64,000 bases of DNA from positions 124,001 to 188,000 of the forward strand of contig NZ_FNNZ01000002.1 in NCBI RefSeq assembly GCF_900106925.1. Reading direction: 5' to 3'. Below the pieces are notes generated by a model. The model had not been told where the DNA came from. It ran no database searches and worked only from the letters and a program-made list of their open reading frames with translations. The stretch comes from Thiocapsa roseopersicina (GTDB taxonomy: Bacteria; Pseudomonadota; Gammaproteobacteria; Chromatiales; Chromatiaceae). Of the stretch, positions 54,267 to 63,019 are shown piece by piece; position 1 is the first letter of the stretch, and each line of letters starts with the position of its first letter. Position numbers and translations under genes: made by a program.

Positions 54267-54419
54267 TCATCGCACAGGGACATCGAAATAGGTGTCGGGA
54301 TAGGGCTCGTCGACCAGGGTGTAATGCCACCACTCCTCGGAGAGATCGCGAAAACCCTGCTCGCTCATCGAGGATTTCAGCAACCCCTTGACCACCAATT
54401 GAAAGAACGCCCTGCGCAT
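54267..54419 (-). pseudogene. C-terminal remnant of a VanX-type D-Ala-D-Ala dipeptidase gene
   Basis: On the minus strand this reads GLLKSSMSEQGFRDLSEEWW, then HYTLVDEPYPDTYFDVPV, followed by a stop. That matches the end of peptidase M15D proteins, where EWWH...EPYPDTYFDFPV is conserved and contains a zinc-ligand His. The N-terminal 150-170 residues are missing; upstream sequence belongs to the promoter area of a divergent gene. An ATG at 54419 exists, so a 50-residue peptide could still be made, but the enzyme is not intact. Confidence 0.8.
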
Positions 54420-54501
54420 TCAACCATCCTCCAGGATTGGATAAGACCCACGTGGCTCGGTCTATACTGCCGGAGCATGCCCCAACCTCCGGTAACGGCC
54501 T

Positions 54502-54702
54502 ATGCCCCGTGCAACCTTGCTGCGACAACGCCTGCTGCTGCTCTTCCTGGGCGGGATGCTCCTGCTGTTCTCGCCGCTGGTCATGCAGTTCGAGACGCTC
54601 GGCCGCTGGCTCGGGGCGCCTGTACTCTTGATTTATCTCTTCGTGACCTGGGCGGCCCTGATCGCCATCGCGGCCTGGATCGTTTCGCGTACACGCGATT
54701 GA
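54502..54702 (+). CDS. Small membrane protein upstream of sensor kinase
   Basis: This 66-residue protein has two hydrophobic helices: about 8-27 (RQRLLLLFLGGMLLLFSPLV) and 40-60 (VLLIYLFVTWAALIAIAAWI). No named family is certain; similar small proteins commonly precede symporter-type sensor kinases or acetate permeases. It is 19 bases upstream of the kinase gene on the same strand, so they are probably co-transcribed and may interact in the membrane. Confidence 0.72.
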   Translation: MPRATLLRQRLLLLFLGGMLLLFSPLVMQFETLGRWLGAPVLLIYLFVTWAALIAIAAWIVSRTRD

Positions 54703-54721
54703 GCCGAGAGAGACCGACCAA

Positions 54722-57481
54722 GTGATCAACGGCCCACTTATCATCGGTATCTCGTTCGCCTACCTGGGGCTCCTCTTCGCGGTCGCCTACTGGGCCGATC
54801 GACGCGCCGAGCAGGGCCGTTCGGTCATCGCGCGCCCGACGATCTATGCCCTCTCGCTCGCCGTCTATTGCACCGCCTGGACCTTCTACGGCAGCGTCGG
54901 GCGCGCCACCGAGAATGGCCTGGGATTCCTGCCCATCTATCTGGGTCCCACCCTGATGACACTCCTTTGGGGCTCGTTGCTGCTCAAGATGGTGCGGGTG
55001 AGCAAGGCCGAGCGCATCACCTCCATCGCCGACTTCATCGCCTCGCGTTACGGCAAGAGTCAACTTCTCGGCGGCCTGGTGACCATCATCGCCGTGATCG
55101 GCGTGGTGCCCTATATCGCGCTGCAGCTCAAGGCGATCGCCTGGAGCTTCACCATCCTGTCGCATTATCCGGAGGTCCGAATGCCGGTGCACGGCAACGG
55201 GCCCTTTTGGGGCGACACCGCCTTCGTGGTCGCCCTGCTGCTCGCCGCCTTCACCATCCTGTTCGGCACCCGTCATCTGGATGCGAGCGAGCGCCACGAA
55301 GGGCTCGTCGCGGCCATCGCCTTCGAATCCATCGTCAAGCTCCTGGCCTTTCTCGCGATGGGTCTCTTCATCACCTTCGGACTTCTCGGACTCGGCGGAC
55401 CGGCGTTGCCGCCAATCGAGGATAGCCCGCTGCTGCTTCCGTTGCTTGAGCCGAGTATCTCGCCCTTCGCCGACTGGTTCGCCATTTCACTCCTGGCCGG
55501 TCTGGCGGTCATGCTGCTGCCGCGCCAGTTCCAGGTCGCGGTCGTGGAGAACAGCGACGAGCGTCATCTGCGCCGCGCCATCTGGCTCTTTCCGCTCTAT
55601 CTGCTGCTCATCAACCTCTTCGTGGTGCCGATCGCCATCGCGGGGCTCCTGACCTTTCCGGACGGGACGGTCAACGCCGACACCTTCATGCTGACTCTGC
55701 CGATCGTCTTCGAGCAGCCCTGGCTTGCGCTCCTGGTCTATATCGGCGGGCTCTCGGCGGCGACCGGGATGGTCATCGTCGAGACCATCGCACTCTCGAC
55801 CATGGTCAGCAACGATCTGATCCTGCCCGCACTTCTACGACGCTGGCGCCGCCGTCCGCCGGCGGCGGACCTCGGGCGGCTGCTGCTCACCATTCGGCGC
55901 GGTGCCATCGTCGTCATTCTGCTGCTCGGTTTCCTCTACTACTGGCTCGCCGGCGAGGCCTATGCCTTGGTCGGCATCGGCCTGATCAGCTTCGTCGCCG
56001 TCGCCCAGTTCGCCCCCGCCGTGATTGGCGGACTCTACTGGCGCGGCGGGACACGCGAGGGCGCGCTTGCCGGCTTGTCGGCCGGCTTCCTAGTCTGGAT
56101 CTACACACTCCTGCTGCCCTCATTCGCGAAGTCCGGTTGGCTCCCACGCGCCTTCATGGAATCGGGCCTCGGCGGGTTCGACCTCCTGGCCCCGATGGCG
56201 CTGTTCGGATTGAGCGGATGGAACGAGATTACGCATGGTCTCTTCTGGAGCCTGACCGCGAATATCGGCGCCTTTTTATTCGTCTCCTCGCTGCGCGCAC
56301 CCAACGCCGCGGAGGCCTCCCAGGCCGGGATCTTCGTGGATGCCTCGCGGCGCACCGCGCTTGCGAGCGCACCGCTGTGGCGCGGCAGCGCCGAGATCGC
56401 GGAGTTGATGAGACTGGCCGAGCGCTTCCTCGGATCGGTACGCACCCGCGCGGCCTTCGTGCAGTACGCCCGATCGCGCGGAGTGGACTCGCCCGAGGCG
56501 CTTCCGGCCGATGCGGAGACCGTCTATTTCGCCGAGACACTCCTCTCCGGGGCGATCGGCGGCGCCTCGGCCCGGGTGATGGTCGCCTCGGTGACGGACG
56601 AGGAGCCGCTCGGGCTGGACGAGGTCCTGAACATCCTCGACGAGGCATCCCAGATCCGCGCCTACAGCCGCCAGCTCGAACAGAAGTCGCAGGCCCTGGA
56701 AGCCGCGACCGAGGAGCTGCGGGCCGCCAACATCAGGCTCCAGGATCTAGACCGCATGAAGGACGATTTCATCTCCTCGGTCACCCACGAGCTGCGCACC
56801 CCGCTCTCCTCCATCCGCGCCTTCTCCGAGATCCTCTTCGACGACCCCGACATCGATTTCGAGCAACGCCGACGCTTTCTCGGCATCCTGGTCAGCGAGA
56901 CCGAGCGGCTCTCGCGCCTGGTCAATCAGGTGCTCGATCTGGCCAAGATCGAGTCCGGGCATGCCGATTGGCGCACCGAGGTGGTGGAGCTTCAGACGGT
57001 CATCCACCAAGCCGTGTCGGCCACCGAGCAATATGTCGAGGAGCGCGGCTGCCGCGTCCATCTCGATCTGCCCGACGAGTCAGCCATGGTCTGGGGCGAC
57101 CGCGACCGCATCGTGCAGGTCTTGGTGAACCTACTGTCCAACGCCGCCAAATTCGCCCCGACCGGATCGGGCGAGGTCTGGATCCGACTCTCACCCGCCG
57201 ACGCGGTTTGGCGGGTCTGTGTCGAGGACAACGGCTACGGCATTCCCGAGAGCGACCTGGAGCTCGTCTTCGAGAAGTTCCATCAGACCGCCCGCGGCGG
57301 TGCCAAACCCGGCGGGACCGGACTGGGTTTGCCCATCAGCCGTCGAATCATCGACAATCTGGGCGGGCGCATCTGGGCGGAAAGCACGCCCGGAAAAGGT
57401 GCTACCCTTTGCTTCGAGCTGCCCGCCCATCCGGGGAACCCAACGGACCGAAGGCCTGATCATGAGCCCAACCATGAATAA
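54722..57481 (+). CDS. Sensor histidine kinase with sodium/solute symporter-like sensor (CbrA type)
   Basis: This is a 919-residue hybrid. The N-terminal about 500 residues form a 13-helix SSS-family module, starting PLIIGISFAYLGLLFAVAYW, then a linker and coiled coil (residues about 640-675), a HisKA dimerisation domain with His689 (VTHELRTPLSS), and an HATPase with N-, G1- and G2-box motifs (LVNLLSNAAKF, VEDNGYGIP, GGTGLGLPIS). The pattern matches CbrA, which senses carbon/amino-acid status. Start is GTG 54722. A receiver gene overlaps its end, so signal passes to that partner. Confidence 0.9.
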   Translation: MINGPLIIGISFAYLGLLFAVAYWADRRAEQGRSVIARPTIYALSLAVYCTAWTFYGSVGRATENGLGFLPIYLGPTLMTLLWGSLLLKMVRVSKAERITSIADFIASRYGKSQLLGGLVTIIAVIGVVPYIALQLKAIAWSFTILSHYPEVRMPVHGNGPFWGDTAFVVALLLAAFTILFGTRHLDASERHEGLVAAIAFESIVKLLAFLAMGLFITFGLLGLGGPALPPIEDSPLLLPLLEPSISPFADWFAISLLAGLAVMLLPRQFQVAVVENSDERHLRRAIWLFPLYLLLINLFVVPIAIAGLLTFPDGTVNADTFMLTLPIVFEQPWLALLVYIGGLSAATGMVIVETIALSTMVSNDLILPALLRRWRRRPPAADLGRLLLTIRRGAIVVILLLGFLYYWLAGEAYALVGIGLISFVAVAQFAPAVIGGLYWRGGTREGALAGLSAGFLVWIYTLLLPSFAKSGWLPRAFMESGLGGFDLLAPMALFGLSGWNEITHGLFWSLTANIGAFLFVSSLRAPNAAEASQAGIFVDASRRTALASAPLWRGSAEIAELMRLAERFLGSVRTRAAFVQYARSRGVDSPEALPADAETVYFAETLLSGAIGGASARVMVASVTDEEPLGLDEVLNILDEASQIRAYSRQLEQKSQALEAATEELRAANIRLQDLDRMKDDFISSVTHELRTPLSSIRAFSEILFDDPDIDFEQRRRFLGILVSETERLSRLVNQVLDLAKIESGHADWRTEVVELQTVIHQAVSATEQYVEERGCRVHLDLPDESAMVWGDRDRIVQVLVNLLSNAAKFAPTGSGEVWIRLSPADAVWRVCVEDNGYGIPESDLELVFEKFHQTARGGAKPGGTGLGLPISRRIIDNLGGRIWAESTPGKGATLCFELPAHPGNPTDRRPDHEPNHE

Positions 57482-57845
57482 GCGGATCCTGATCGTCGAC
57501 GACGAGCCCAACATCGTCATCTCGCTCGAATTTCTGATGATGCGCGAGGGACACGAGGTGCGCGTGGCGCGCGACGGCGAGGCCGGTCTGGCCGCCGTGC
57601 GGACGCATCGCCCGGACCTGGTGGTGCTCGATGTCATGATGCCCAAGCTCGACGGCTTCGCCGTGCTCGAAGCGGTGCGCGCCGATCCGGGACTGGCCGG
57701 CACCCGCATCCTGATGCTGACCGCGAAAGGGCGCGAGGCCGAGCAGAACAAGGGCCTCGCGCTCGGCGCGGACGCCTATATGTCCAAACCCTTCTCGACC
57801 CGCGACCTGGTCGACAAGGTCAAGGAACTGCTCGATCGCACCTGA
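57462..57845 (+). CDS. Single-domain response regulator
   Basis: This is a 127-residue receiver domain with no output domain. Acidic pair Asp13-Asp14 (LIVDDEPN), phosphoacceptor Asp57 (VVLDVMMP), Thr in LTAKG and Lys in MSKPFS are all present. ATG 57462 is preferred because AAGG is seven bases upstream; ATG 57474 is an alternative. It overlaps the kinase gene end by 20 bases, making the pair obvious partners. With no output domain, it likely passes phosphate on or binds another protein. Confidence 0.86.
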   Translation: MSPTMNKRILIVDDEPNIVISLEFLMMREGHEVRVARDGEAGLAAVRTHRPDLVVLDVMMPKLDGFAVLEAVRADPGLAGTRILMLTAKGREAEQNKGLALGADAYMSKPFSTRDLVDKVKELLDRT

Positions 57846-57863
57846 CGCCGACGGAGCAACAGC

Positions 57864-59336
57864 ATGCCCGAGACCGACCATCCGGTAAGCGAAACCTCGG
57901 ATCTCCTGGCCGCGGGGGGAACCGACCAGGGTCTTCTGCGCAGTTTGGCAAGGCGCGAGCCGTTGGTCGTCGGACCGTCGACCAGCCTGCGCGAGACCCT
58001 CTATCATTTCAGTCAGGATCATCTGGACGCCGCCGTCGTCTGCGATCCCGCGAGCGGCCTGCCGCTGGGCCTGATCCGCCTGCGCGACATGCTGCATGTG
58101 ATCGGATTCGAGGGCGGCGAGCTCGACGACCCTGTCGCCATCCACATGATCGGCGCTCCACTCACGCTCACCGCGGATGCACCCGCGCACCGCGCACGGG
58201 TCATGATGGCCAAGCGCGGTGTCGAACACCTGCTCCTGACCGAGCATGACGGGCGTCTCTTCGGGCTGGTCAACCAGGCCGACCTGCTGGGGCTTCGCGC
58301 CGGCGGTGCGGAGGTCCTGATCGCGGGCATCAAGGCCGCTCGCGACGTCGAGGCCATGGCGCTGGCCGCCGATCGGGTGCGGCGGCGCGGCGCGGAGCTC
58401 TTCCACTCCGGCATGGGCGTGGAGACACTCTGCTACTGGATGTCCGGTCTCAACGACCTGATCGCCATGCGGGTCATCGAGCTGATCGAGGACGAGTTCG
58501 ATCTCCCCGCCGTGCCTTGGTGCTGGATGGCCTTCGGATCCGAAGGTCGCTTGGAGCAGACCTTCTCGACCGATCAGGACAACGGCCTGCTGTTCGTACC
58601 GCCGGACCCCGAGAGCACCGAGTCGGTCCGCGAGGCATTCCTGCCCTTCGCCCAAGCCGTCAACCAGGCACTGCATTTCTGCGGCTTCGAGCGCTGCCGC
58701 GGCAACATCATGGCCGGTAACCCGCAGTGGTGCCTCAGCGCCGATGAATGGCGCAAGGGTTTTAGAGACTGGATGCAGAATCCCCAGCCCGAGGCCCTGC
58801 TCAACGCCGTCATCTTCTTCGACTTTCGCCCGGTTTACGGCAGCGACGAGCCGGTCGACCGTCTGCGCGACTGGCTGAGCCGAACCGCACCGGAGCAGAC
58901 GCGCTTCTTCCACTGTCTCGCCGAGCAGGCACTCGGTGTCGCCCCGCCGCTCGGCTGGGCCGGGCAATTCGCGTTCGATCGCAACCGGGACTTCCCGCAC
59001 ACCATCGACCTCAAGACCCAGGGCGCGCGCTTCTTCATGGACGCCGGCCGGCTCTGGGCGCTCAAGCATGGCATCTGGGCAACCAGCACCGCCGAGCGTC
59101 TGCGCCTCGCCGGTGCGGCAAAGCGACGCGACCCGGAAGAGGTCGCCGCCGAGATCGAGTCCTTCCACCTCATCCAGCGGTTTCGCATCCACCAACAGCT
59201 CACCACCAAAGACCCGGACGCCGTCAATCGCGTCGACCCCGACGACCTCAACGAGCTGCACCGATTGATGTTGAAAGAGGCGTTCAAGCAGGCGAAAAAG
59301 CTCCAGGCGAGGCTGAAACAGGAGTTCGCCCCGTAG
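57864..59336 (+). CDS. CBS domain plus DUF294 nucleotidyltransferase-like protein
   Basis: This 490-residue protein starts with two CBS repeats (about 30-150; EPLVVGPSTSLRETL and GLVNQADLLGLR) that commonly bind adenine nucleotides, then a DUF294 nucleotidyltransferase-like domain with GSEGRLEQTFSTDQDNGLL (about 225-250), and a DUF294 C-terminal region. The Gly-Ser and the acidic TDQD residues suggest possible activity. It follows the kinase and receiver by 18 bases and is likely in the same operon. A role in carbon or acetate metabolism is inferred from similar clusters elsewhere. Confidence 0.88.
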   Translation: MPETDHPVSETSDLLAAGGTDQGLLRSLARREPLVVGPSTSLRETLYHFSQDHLDAAVVCDPASGLPLGLIRLRDMLHVIGFEGGELDDPVAIHMIGAPLTLTADAPAHRARVMMAKRGVEHLLLTEHDGRLFGLVNQADLLGLRAGGAEVLIAGIKAARDVEAMALAADRVRRRGAELFHSGMGVETLCYWMSGLNDLIAMRVIELIEDEFDLPAVPWCWMAFGSEGRLEQTFSTDQDNGLLFVPPDPESTESVREAFLPFAQAVNQALHFCGFERCRGNIMAGNPQWCLSADEWRKGFRDWMQNPQPEALLNAVIFFDFRPVYGSDEPVDRLRDWLSRTAPEQTRFFHCLAEQALGVAPPLGWAGQFAFDRNRDFPHTIDLKTQGARFFMDAGRLWALKHGIWATSTAERLRLAGAAKRRDPEEVAAEIESFHLIQRFRIHQQLTTKDPDAVNRVDPDDLNELHRLMLKEAFKQAKKLQARLKQEFAP

Positions 59337-59466
59337 GTTGTGCTGACAATAGGAAGCACAACTTGCGCCGACTGTGAACGATCGGGTGCAGGATCTGCAC
59401 CGCCGGTGAGTTGTGCCTCGCTCCCGCTCGGCACAACCTACGGGATGAGGCTAGCGCTCGGCACAA
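59333..59466. repeat. Cluster of GTTGTGC/GCACAAC palindromic units
   Basis: GTAGGTTGTGC (59333-59343), which includes the stop codon of the preceding gene, pairs perfectly with GCACAACCTAC (59431-59441). Inside lies a second pair, GTTGTGCC and GGCACAAC (59410-59437), and further GCACAAC copies occur near 59355 and 59461. This looks like a REP-type palindromic unit between converging genes; it may also stop transcription. Confidence 0.7.
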
Positions 59467-60220
59467 CCGGGAAGAGGGTTGCTGCGAGGACGACGGCAAC
59501 AAGCAGGAGGACCGTCTCGGTTATCTCGACGAGCGCACCGGCGGTATCTCCGGTGAATCCGGCGATGCGGCGCATCATGGTTCGGCGGGACAGCCCAAAG
59601 ACCGCAAGGCTGATGGCGCAGAGCGCGAGCCCGATCCAGCCAGCGATCAAGATGCAGACGACCACGGCGATCAGCGTTGCCGCCCAAGCCGCGCGACGCG
59701 GCAATCGAGCCACCTGCTCGGAGGCCATCCCACGATCACGGGCATAGGGTGTGGTCAGCATCAGGAGCGGCAACTGCGCCCTTGCCAGCAGTGGAATCAG
59801 GATCAAGAGCCAGGCGGAATCGCTTGCGATCAGGGCCTGAAGTCCGGCCCATTTTGCAATCAGGACGAGCCCGATCGCGGTGACCGCCGCCGGTCCGCTG
59901 CGCGGATCCTTCATGATCTCCAGGGTCCGCTCGCGGCTCGCGATCCCGCCGACCCAGGCGTCCGCGCTGTCGGCCAGACCGTCCAAATGCAGCGCCCCGG
60001 TGGACCAGACCCAGAGGATCAGGACCAAGGCCGCTGCGACGCCCGGATCCACAGAAGCGAGCGCGGTCCCGGCCAAGGCAATCAACACGCCCAACAGCAA
60101 ACCGATCGCGGGATACCAAGGCACCGACAAGCCCAGGAGTCCGGGCTCGATCTCGCGCGGCTCGGGAAACGGCAGACGCGACAGGAGGCGTCCGGCAAGC
60201 CAAAGCGGCCGCAGGTCCAC
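59438..60220 (-). CDS. cobS: Adenosylcobinamide-GDP ribazoletransferase
   Basis: This 260-residue membrane enzyme joins adenosylcobinamide-GDP with alpha-ribazole to make adenosylcobalamin (phosphate). It shows LLSRLPFPEPREI near the start, then HLDGLADSADAW with acidic residues (about 78-89), RERTLEIMKDPRSGPAAV (the conserved RE...MKD-x-x-G motif), and several hydrophobic helices. It is the last gene of the cob operon; GTG 60220 follows directly after the phosphatase stop codon. The pathway position is well known for the family. Confidence 0.93.
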   Translation of the reverse strand: MDLRPLWLAGRLLSRLPFPEPREIEPGLLGLSVPWYPAIGLLLGVLIALAGTALASVDPGVAAALVLILWVWSTGALHLDGLADSADAWVGGIASRERTLEIMKDPRSGPAAVTAIGLVLIAKWAGLQALIASDSAWLLILIPLLARAQLPLLMLTTPYARDRGMASEQVARLPRRAAWAATLIAVVVCILIAGWIGLALCAISLAVFGLSRRTMMRRIAGFTGDTAGALVEITETVLLLVAVVLAATLFPVVPSASLIP

Positions 60221-60802
60221 TCAGGGAGACCCGTGGCGCATGAGACTGGGTCGCCCGGGTGGCTCCGGCACGCGCAGGCGTGACAGACAGGCCGGCGGGA
60301 CCTCGATCAGAAGCGATGCCTCGGGCGGCATCCGCAGCACCTCGGCGAGGAGGACCCGGATTACGCCGCCGTGGGTCACGGCCAGAGTGAAGTGCTTGCC
60401 CTCGTCGCACACCTGACCCCAGGCCGCCATGACCCGCTCGCGAAAGACCTGGAACGGCTCGCCGTCGGGCGGCGCGTAGCCGACCGGATCATCCCAAAAC
60501 CGGGTCAGCTCCTCGGCCGGGATCTGATGTGCAGCCAGCCCCTCCCAGGCACCGAAACCGCGCTCCCGTAGGCCGGGCAGGATTGAAAGGGGGAGTTTGT
60601 TGCTCTCGGCGAGGCGGCGCGCAAAGGCGCTGCAACGCAGCGATGGCGAGCAGACGACCCGCGTCCAATCCGAATTCACGGCAGTCGCACGTGTCATCTG
60701 ATCCCAGCCTTCAGCACTCAGCGGGTCGTCGTGTCCACCCCGAAACCGCGCCCCGCCCTGCGCCTCGCCGTGGCGCAGCAGATCCACGAAGCGATCCTGC
60801 AT
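60221..60802 (-). CDS. Histidine phosphatase family protein (likely alpha-ribazole phosphatase)
   Basis: This 193-residue phosphoglycerate-mutase-like protein has the catalytic LRHGE at residues 9-13, RGGHDDPLSAEG, RERGFGAWEG and the second His motif VTHGGVIRVLL. In this operon it most likely removes the 5'-phosphate from alpha-ribazole phosphate or adenosylcobalamin phosphate (CobC role). Its start shares one base with the end of cobT. The exact substrate is inferred from context. Confidence 0.85.
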   Translation of the reverse strand: MQDRFVDLLRHGEAQGGARFRGGHDDPLSAEGWDQMTRATAVNSDWTRVVCSPSLRCSAFARRLAESNKLPLSILPGLRERGFGAWEGLAAHQIPAEELTRFWDDPVGYAPPDGEPFQVFRERVMAAWGQVCDEGKHFTLAVTHGGVIRVLLAEVLRMPPEASLLIEVPPACLSRLRVPEPPGRPSLMRHGSP

Positions 60803-61857
60803 CAGGCTTCGCTCACCCCGGCCTCGCCGAAGGTCGCCATCTGCTGGTGCAGCATACAGGCCAGCCGCAACAGGGGCACGGCGACGGCCGCGCCGCTGGC
60901 TTCACCGAGGCGCAGACCCAGATCGAGCAGCGGGTCGGCAGCCAGCGCGGTCATAATGCGGCGATGTCCGGGTTCCGCGGAGCCGTGCGAGAACAACAGC
61001 CAATTGCGAACCTCGGGCTGCAGGCGCACGGCGGCGAGCGCAGATGCACTCACGATGAAGCCGTCGACCAACACCGGGAGTCCGCGCTGGGCGGCCGTGA
61101 TGAAGGCACCGGTCATGGCGGCAAGCTCGAAACCGGACAGGCGAGCCAGCAGCTCCAGCGGCGTTCGATCGGAGGTGACGTGCCGTGCCAGCGCCTTGGT
61201 GATGACCTCGGCCTTGCGCGCGACCCCCGGCTGATCCAGTCCGGTGCCGGGGCCGACGAGCGCACCCGCCGGAAGATCCAGCAGAGCGCAGGCCAGGGCC
61301 GTGGCAGGCGTGGTGTTGGCGATGCCCATCTCGCCGCAGATCAGTAACCGCGCCCCGCTGTCGACGGCACGCTCGGCTGCGGCGCGACCCGCATTCATGG
61401 CTGCGGCGAGCTGCTCGTCGGTCATGGCCGGCTCGCGAGCGATGTTGCCGGTTCCCGGGCCGATGCGCTCGGAACGCACGTTCTGAATCGGGCCCGGATC
61501 CTCGACCGTACCGAGATCCGTGATCTCCATGCGCGCATCCAATGCTCGGGCGAGCACCGAAACGGCAGCACCGCCCCCGGCGATGTTGCGCACCATCTGG
61601 TTGGTCACGGCCTGCGGGAAGACCGAGACGCCCTCGGCCGCGACCCCGTGATCGGCTGCGAACAGCAAGATCTGCACGGGATCGGGCGACGGGGTCGGGG
61701 TGCCCTGCAATCCGGCAAGCCGAATCGCGATCTCTTCGAGTCGGCCCAGAGAGCCGCGTGGTTTGGTGAGCTGATCCTGCCGGCGCCGCGCCGCATCGGC
61801 GGCCATGGCATCGATCGGCAGACAGGGTTGGTTGATCCAGCGTAGACCTTCGATCAT
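60802..61857 (-). CDS. cobT: Nicotinate-nucleotide--dimethylbenzimidazole phosphoribosyltransferase
   Basis: This 351-residue enzyme activates the lower ligand base to alpha-ribazole phosphate for cobalamin. Family motifs include LTKPRGSLGRLEEIA near the start, LLFAADHGVAAEGVSVFPQAVT, GEMGIANTTPATAL and GTGLDQPGVARKA. The conserved catalytic Glu is probably in the C-terminal segment before HGSAEPGHR. It overlaps cobU by 4 bases and the phosphatase by 1 base. The assignment is firm. Confidence 0.95.
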   Translation of the reverse strand: MIEGLRWINQPCLPIDAMAADAARRRQDQLTKPRGSLGRLEEIAIRLAGLQGTPTPSPDPVQILLFAADHGVAAEGVSVFPQAVTNQMVRNIAGGGAAVSVLARALDARMEITDLGTVEDPGPIQNVRSERIGPGTGNIAREPAMTDEQLAAAMNAGRAAAERAVDSGARLLICGEMGIANTTPATALACALLDLPAGALVGPGTGLDQPGVARKAEVITKALARHVTSDRTPLELLARLSGFELAAMTGAFITAAQRGLPVLVDGFIVSASALAAVRLQPEVRNWLLFSHGSAEPGHRRIMTALAADPLLDLGLRLGEASGAAVAVPLLRLACMLHQQMATFGEAGVSEA

Positions 61858-62411
61858 GCCGGTCCTCCCTTGAGCACGAGCGGCAGACCGGCGACGGTCA
61901 GGATGACCTGATCGCAGCCTGCAGCCAAGTCCTGATGCAGCACACCGGCCAGATCACAGAACCGACGCGTGAGCTCGCCCAGCGGTATCACGCCCATGCT
62001 CGTCTCGTTGCCGACCATAATGAGACGCCCAGGCGCCTCCGCGACAACCTCGAGCAGAGCCCGGGTCTGATCGTGCAGACCCGATTCATCCATTTTCATA
62101 AGCCAATTCGTCAACCAGAGTGTAAGACAGTCGACCAGGATGCAACGATCGGGCGCGGACTCGCGCGCCAGCACCTCGGCCAACAAGAGCGGTTCTTCGA
62201 TGAGAACCCAGTCGCGCGGGCGACGTTCGCGATGCCCGGCAATCCGCCGGGTCATCTCGGCGTCCCCCGCGTGTGCGGTCGCCACATAGACGACCGGAAG
62301 TGCGCTTTCGATGGCCAGACGCTCGGCCAGTCGACTCTTGCCCGAGCGCACCCCGCCGAGGATCAGGGTGCGTCCGCCCCCGTCGGAGCGGGGACGGAGC
62401 GGATCATCCAT
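61854..62411 (-). CDS. cobU: Adenosylcobinamide kinase / guanylyltransferase
   Basis: This 185-residue bifunctional enzyme phosphorylates adenosylcobinamide and then adds GMP. The P-loop is GGVRSGKS near residue 20; YVATAHAGDAEMTRRIAGHRERRP (with the guanylylated His) and VDCLTLWLTNWL follow. GNETSMGVIP near the end is also typical. It overlaps cobT by 4 bases and lies 2 bases downstream of cobO, so it is part of the same operon. Confidence 0.95.
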   Translation of the reverse strand: MDDPLRPRSDGGGRTLILGGVRSGKSRLAERLAIESALPVVYVATAHAGDAEMTRRIAGHRERRPRDWVLIEEPLLLAEVLARESAPDRCILVDCLTLWLTNWLMKMDESGLHDQTRALLEVVAEAPGRLIMVGNETSMGVIPLGELTRRFCDLAGVLHQDLAAGCDQVILTVAGLPLVLKGGPA

Positions 62412-62413
62412 GC

Positions 62414-63019
62414 TCAGAGCTCGACCCCTTTCTGCGCCATGATGCCGGCATCGAAGGCATGCTTGAGCGGGCGCATCTCGGTGACGGTGTCGGCGATCTC
62501 GATCAACTCCGCGGGCGCCGCACGGCCGGTGACGACCGCATGCTGATGGATGGGACGGTTCTGCAAGGCATCGAGAACCACATCGAGGGGAACCAGGCGG
62601 AGCTTGAGTGCGATGTTGAGCTCGTCCATCACCACCATGCCGAAGGCCGGATCGGCGAGGAAGGCGGCCGCTTTCTCCCAGGCCGCCATCGCCGCGCGCC
62701 GATCCGCCTCGGCGTCCTGCGTCTCCCAGGTGAAGCCCTCGCCCATCACGTGATACTCGAGCTCGGGAAAGCGCCTGAAGAAGGCCTCCTCGCCGGTCGC
62801 AAAGCTACCCTTGATGAACTGGACGACGGCGACCTTCATGCCGTGGCCCATCGCACGGGCGACCATCCCGAAGGCCGAGGAGCTCTTGCCCTTGCCGTTG
62901 CCGGTGTTGACGACCAGGACACCGCAGTCCTGGTCGGCCCGCGCGATACGGGCATCCACGAGCTCCTTCTGGCGCTGCATGCGCCGGCGATGGCGCTCCT
63001 GTGCGCTGTCGTCGGTCAT
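62414..63019 (-). CDS. cobO: Corrinoid adenosyltransferase (CobO/BtuR type)
   Basis: This 201-residue enzyme transfers the 5'-deoxyadenosyl group from ATP to reduced corrinoids. The P-loop-like motif is NTGNGKGKSSSAFG (about 39-52), followed by VVQFIKGSFATGEEAFF, EGFTWETQDAEAD and the conserved VVMDELNIALKLRLV, ending VTEMRPLKHAFDAGIMAQKG. ATG 63019 is chosen because it overlaps the upstream gene's stop by ATGA and gives the normal length. It is the second gene of the cob operon. Confidence 0.95.
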   Translation of the reverse strand: MTDDSAQERHRRRMQRQKELVDARIARADQDCGVLVVNTGNGKGKSSSAFGMVARAMGHGMKVAVVQFIKGSFATGEEAFFRRFPELEYHVMGEGFTWETQDAEADRRAAMAAWEKAAAFLADPAFGMVVMDELNIALKLRLVPLDVVLDALQNRPIHQHAVVTGRAAPAELIEIADTVTEMRPLKHAFDAGIMAQKGVEL

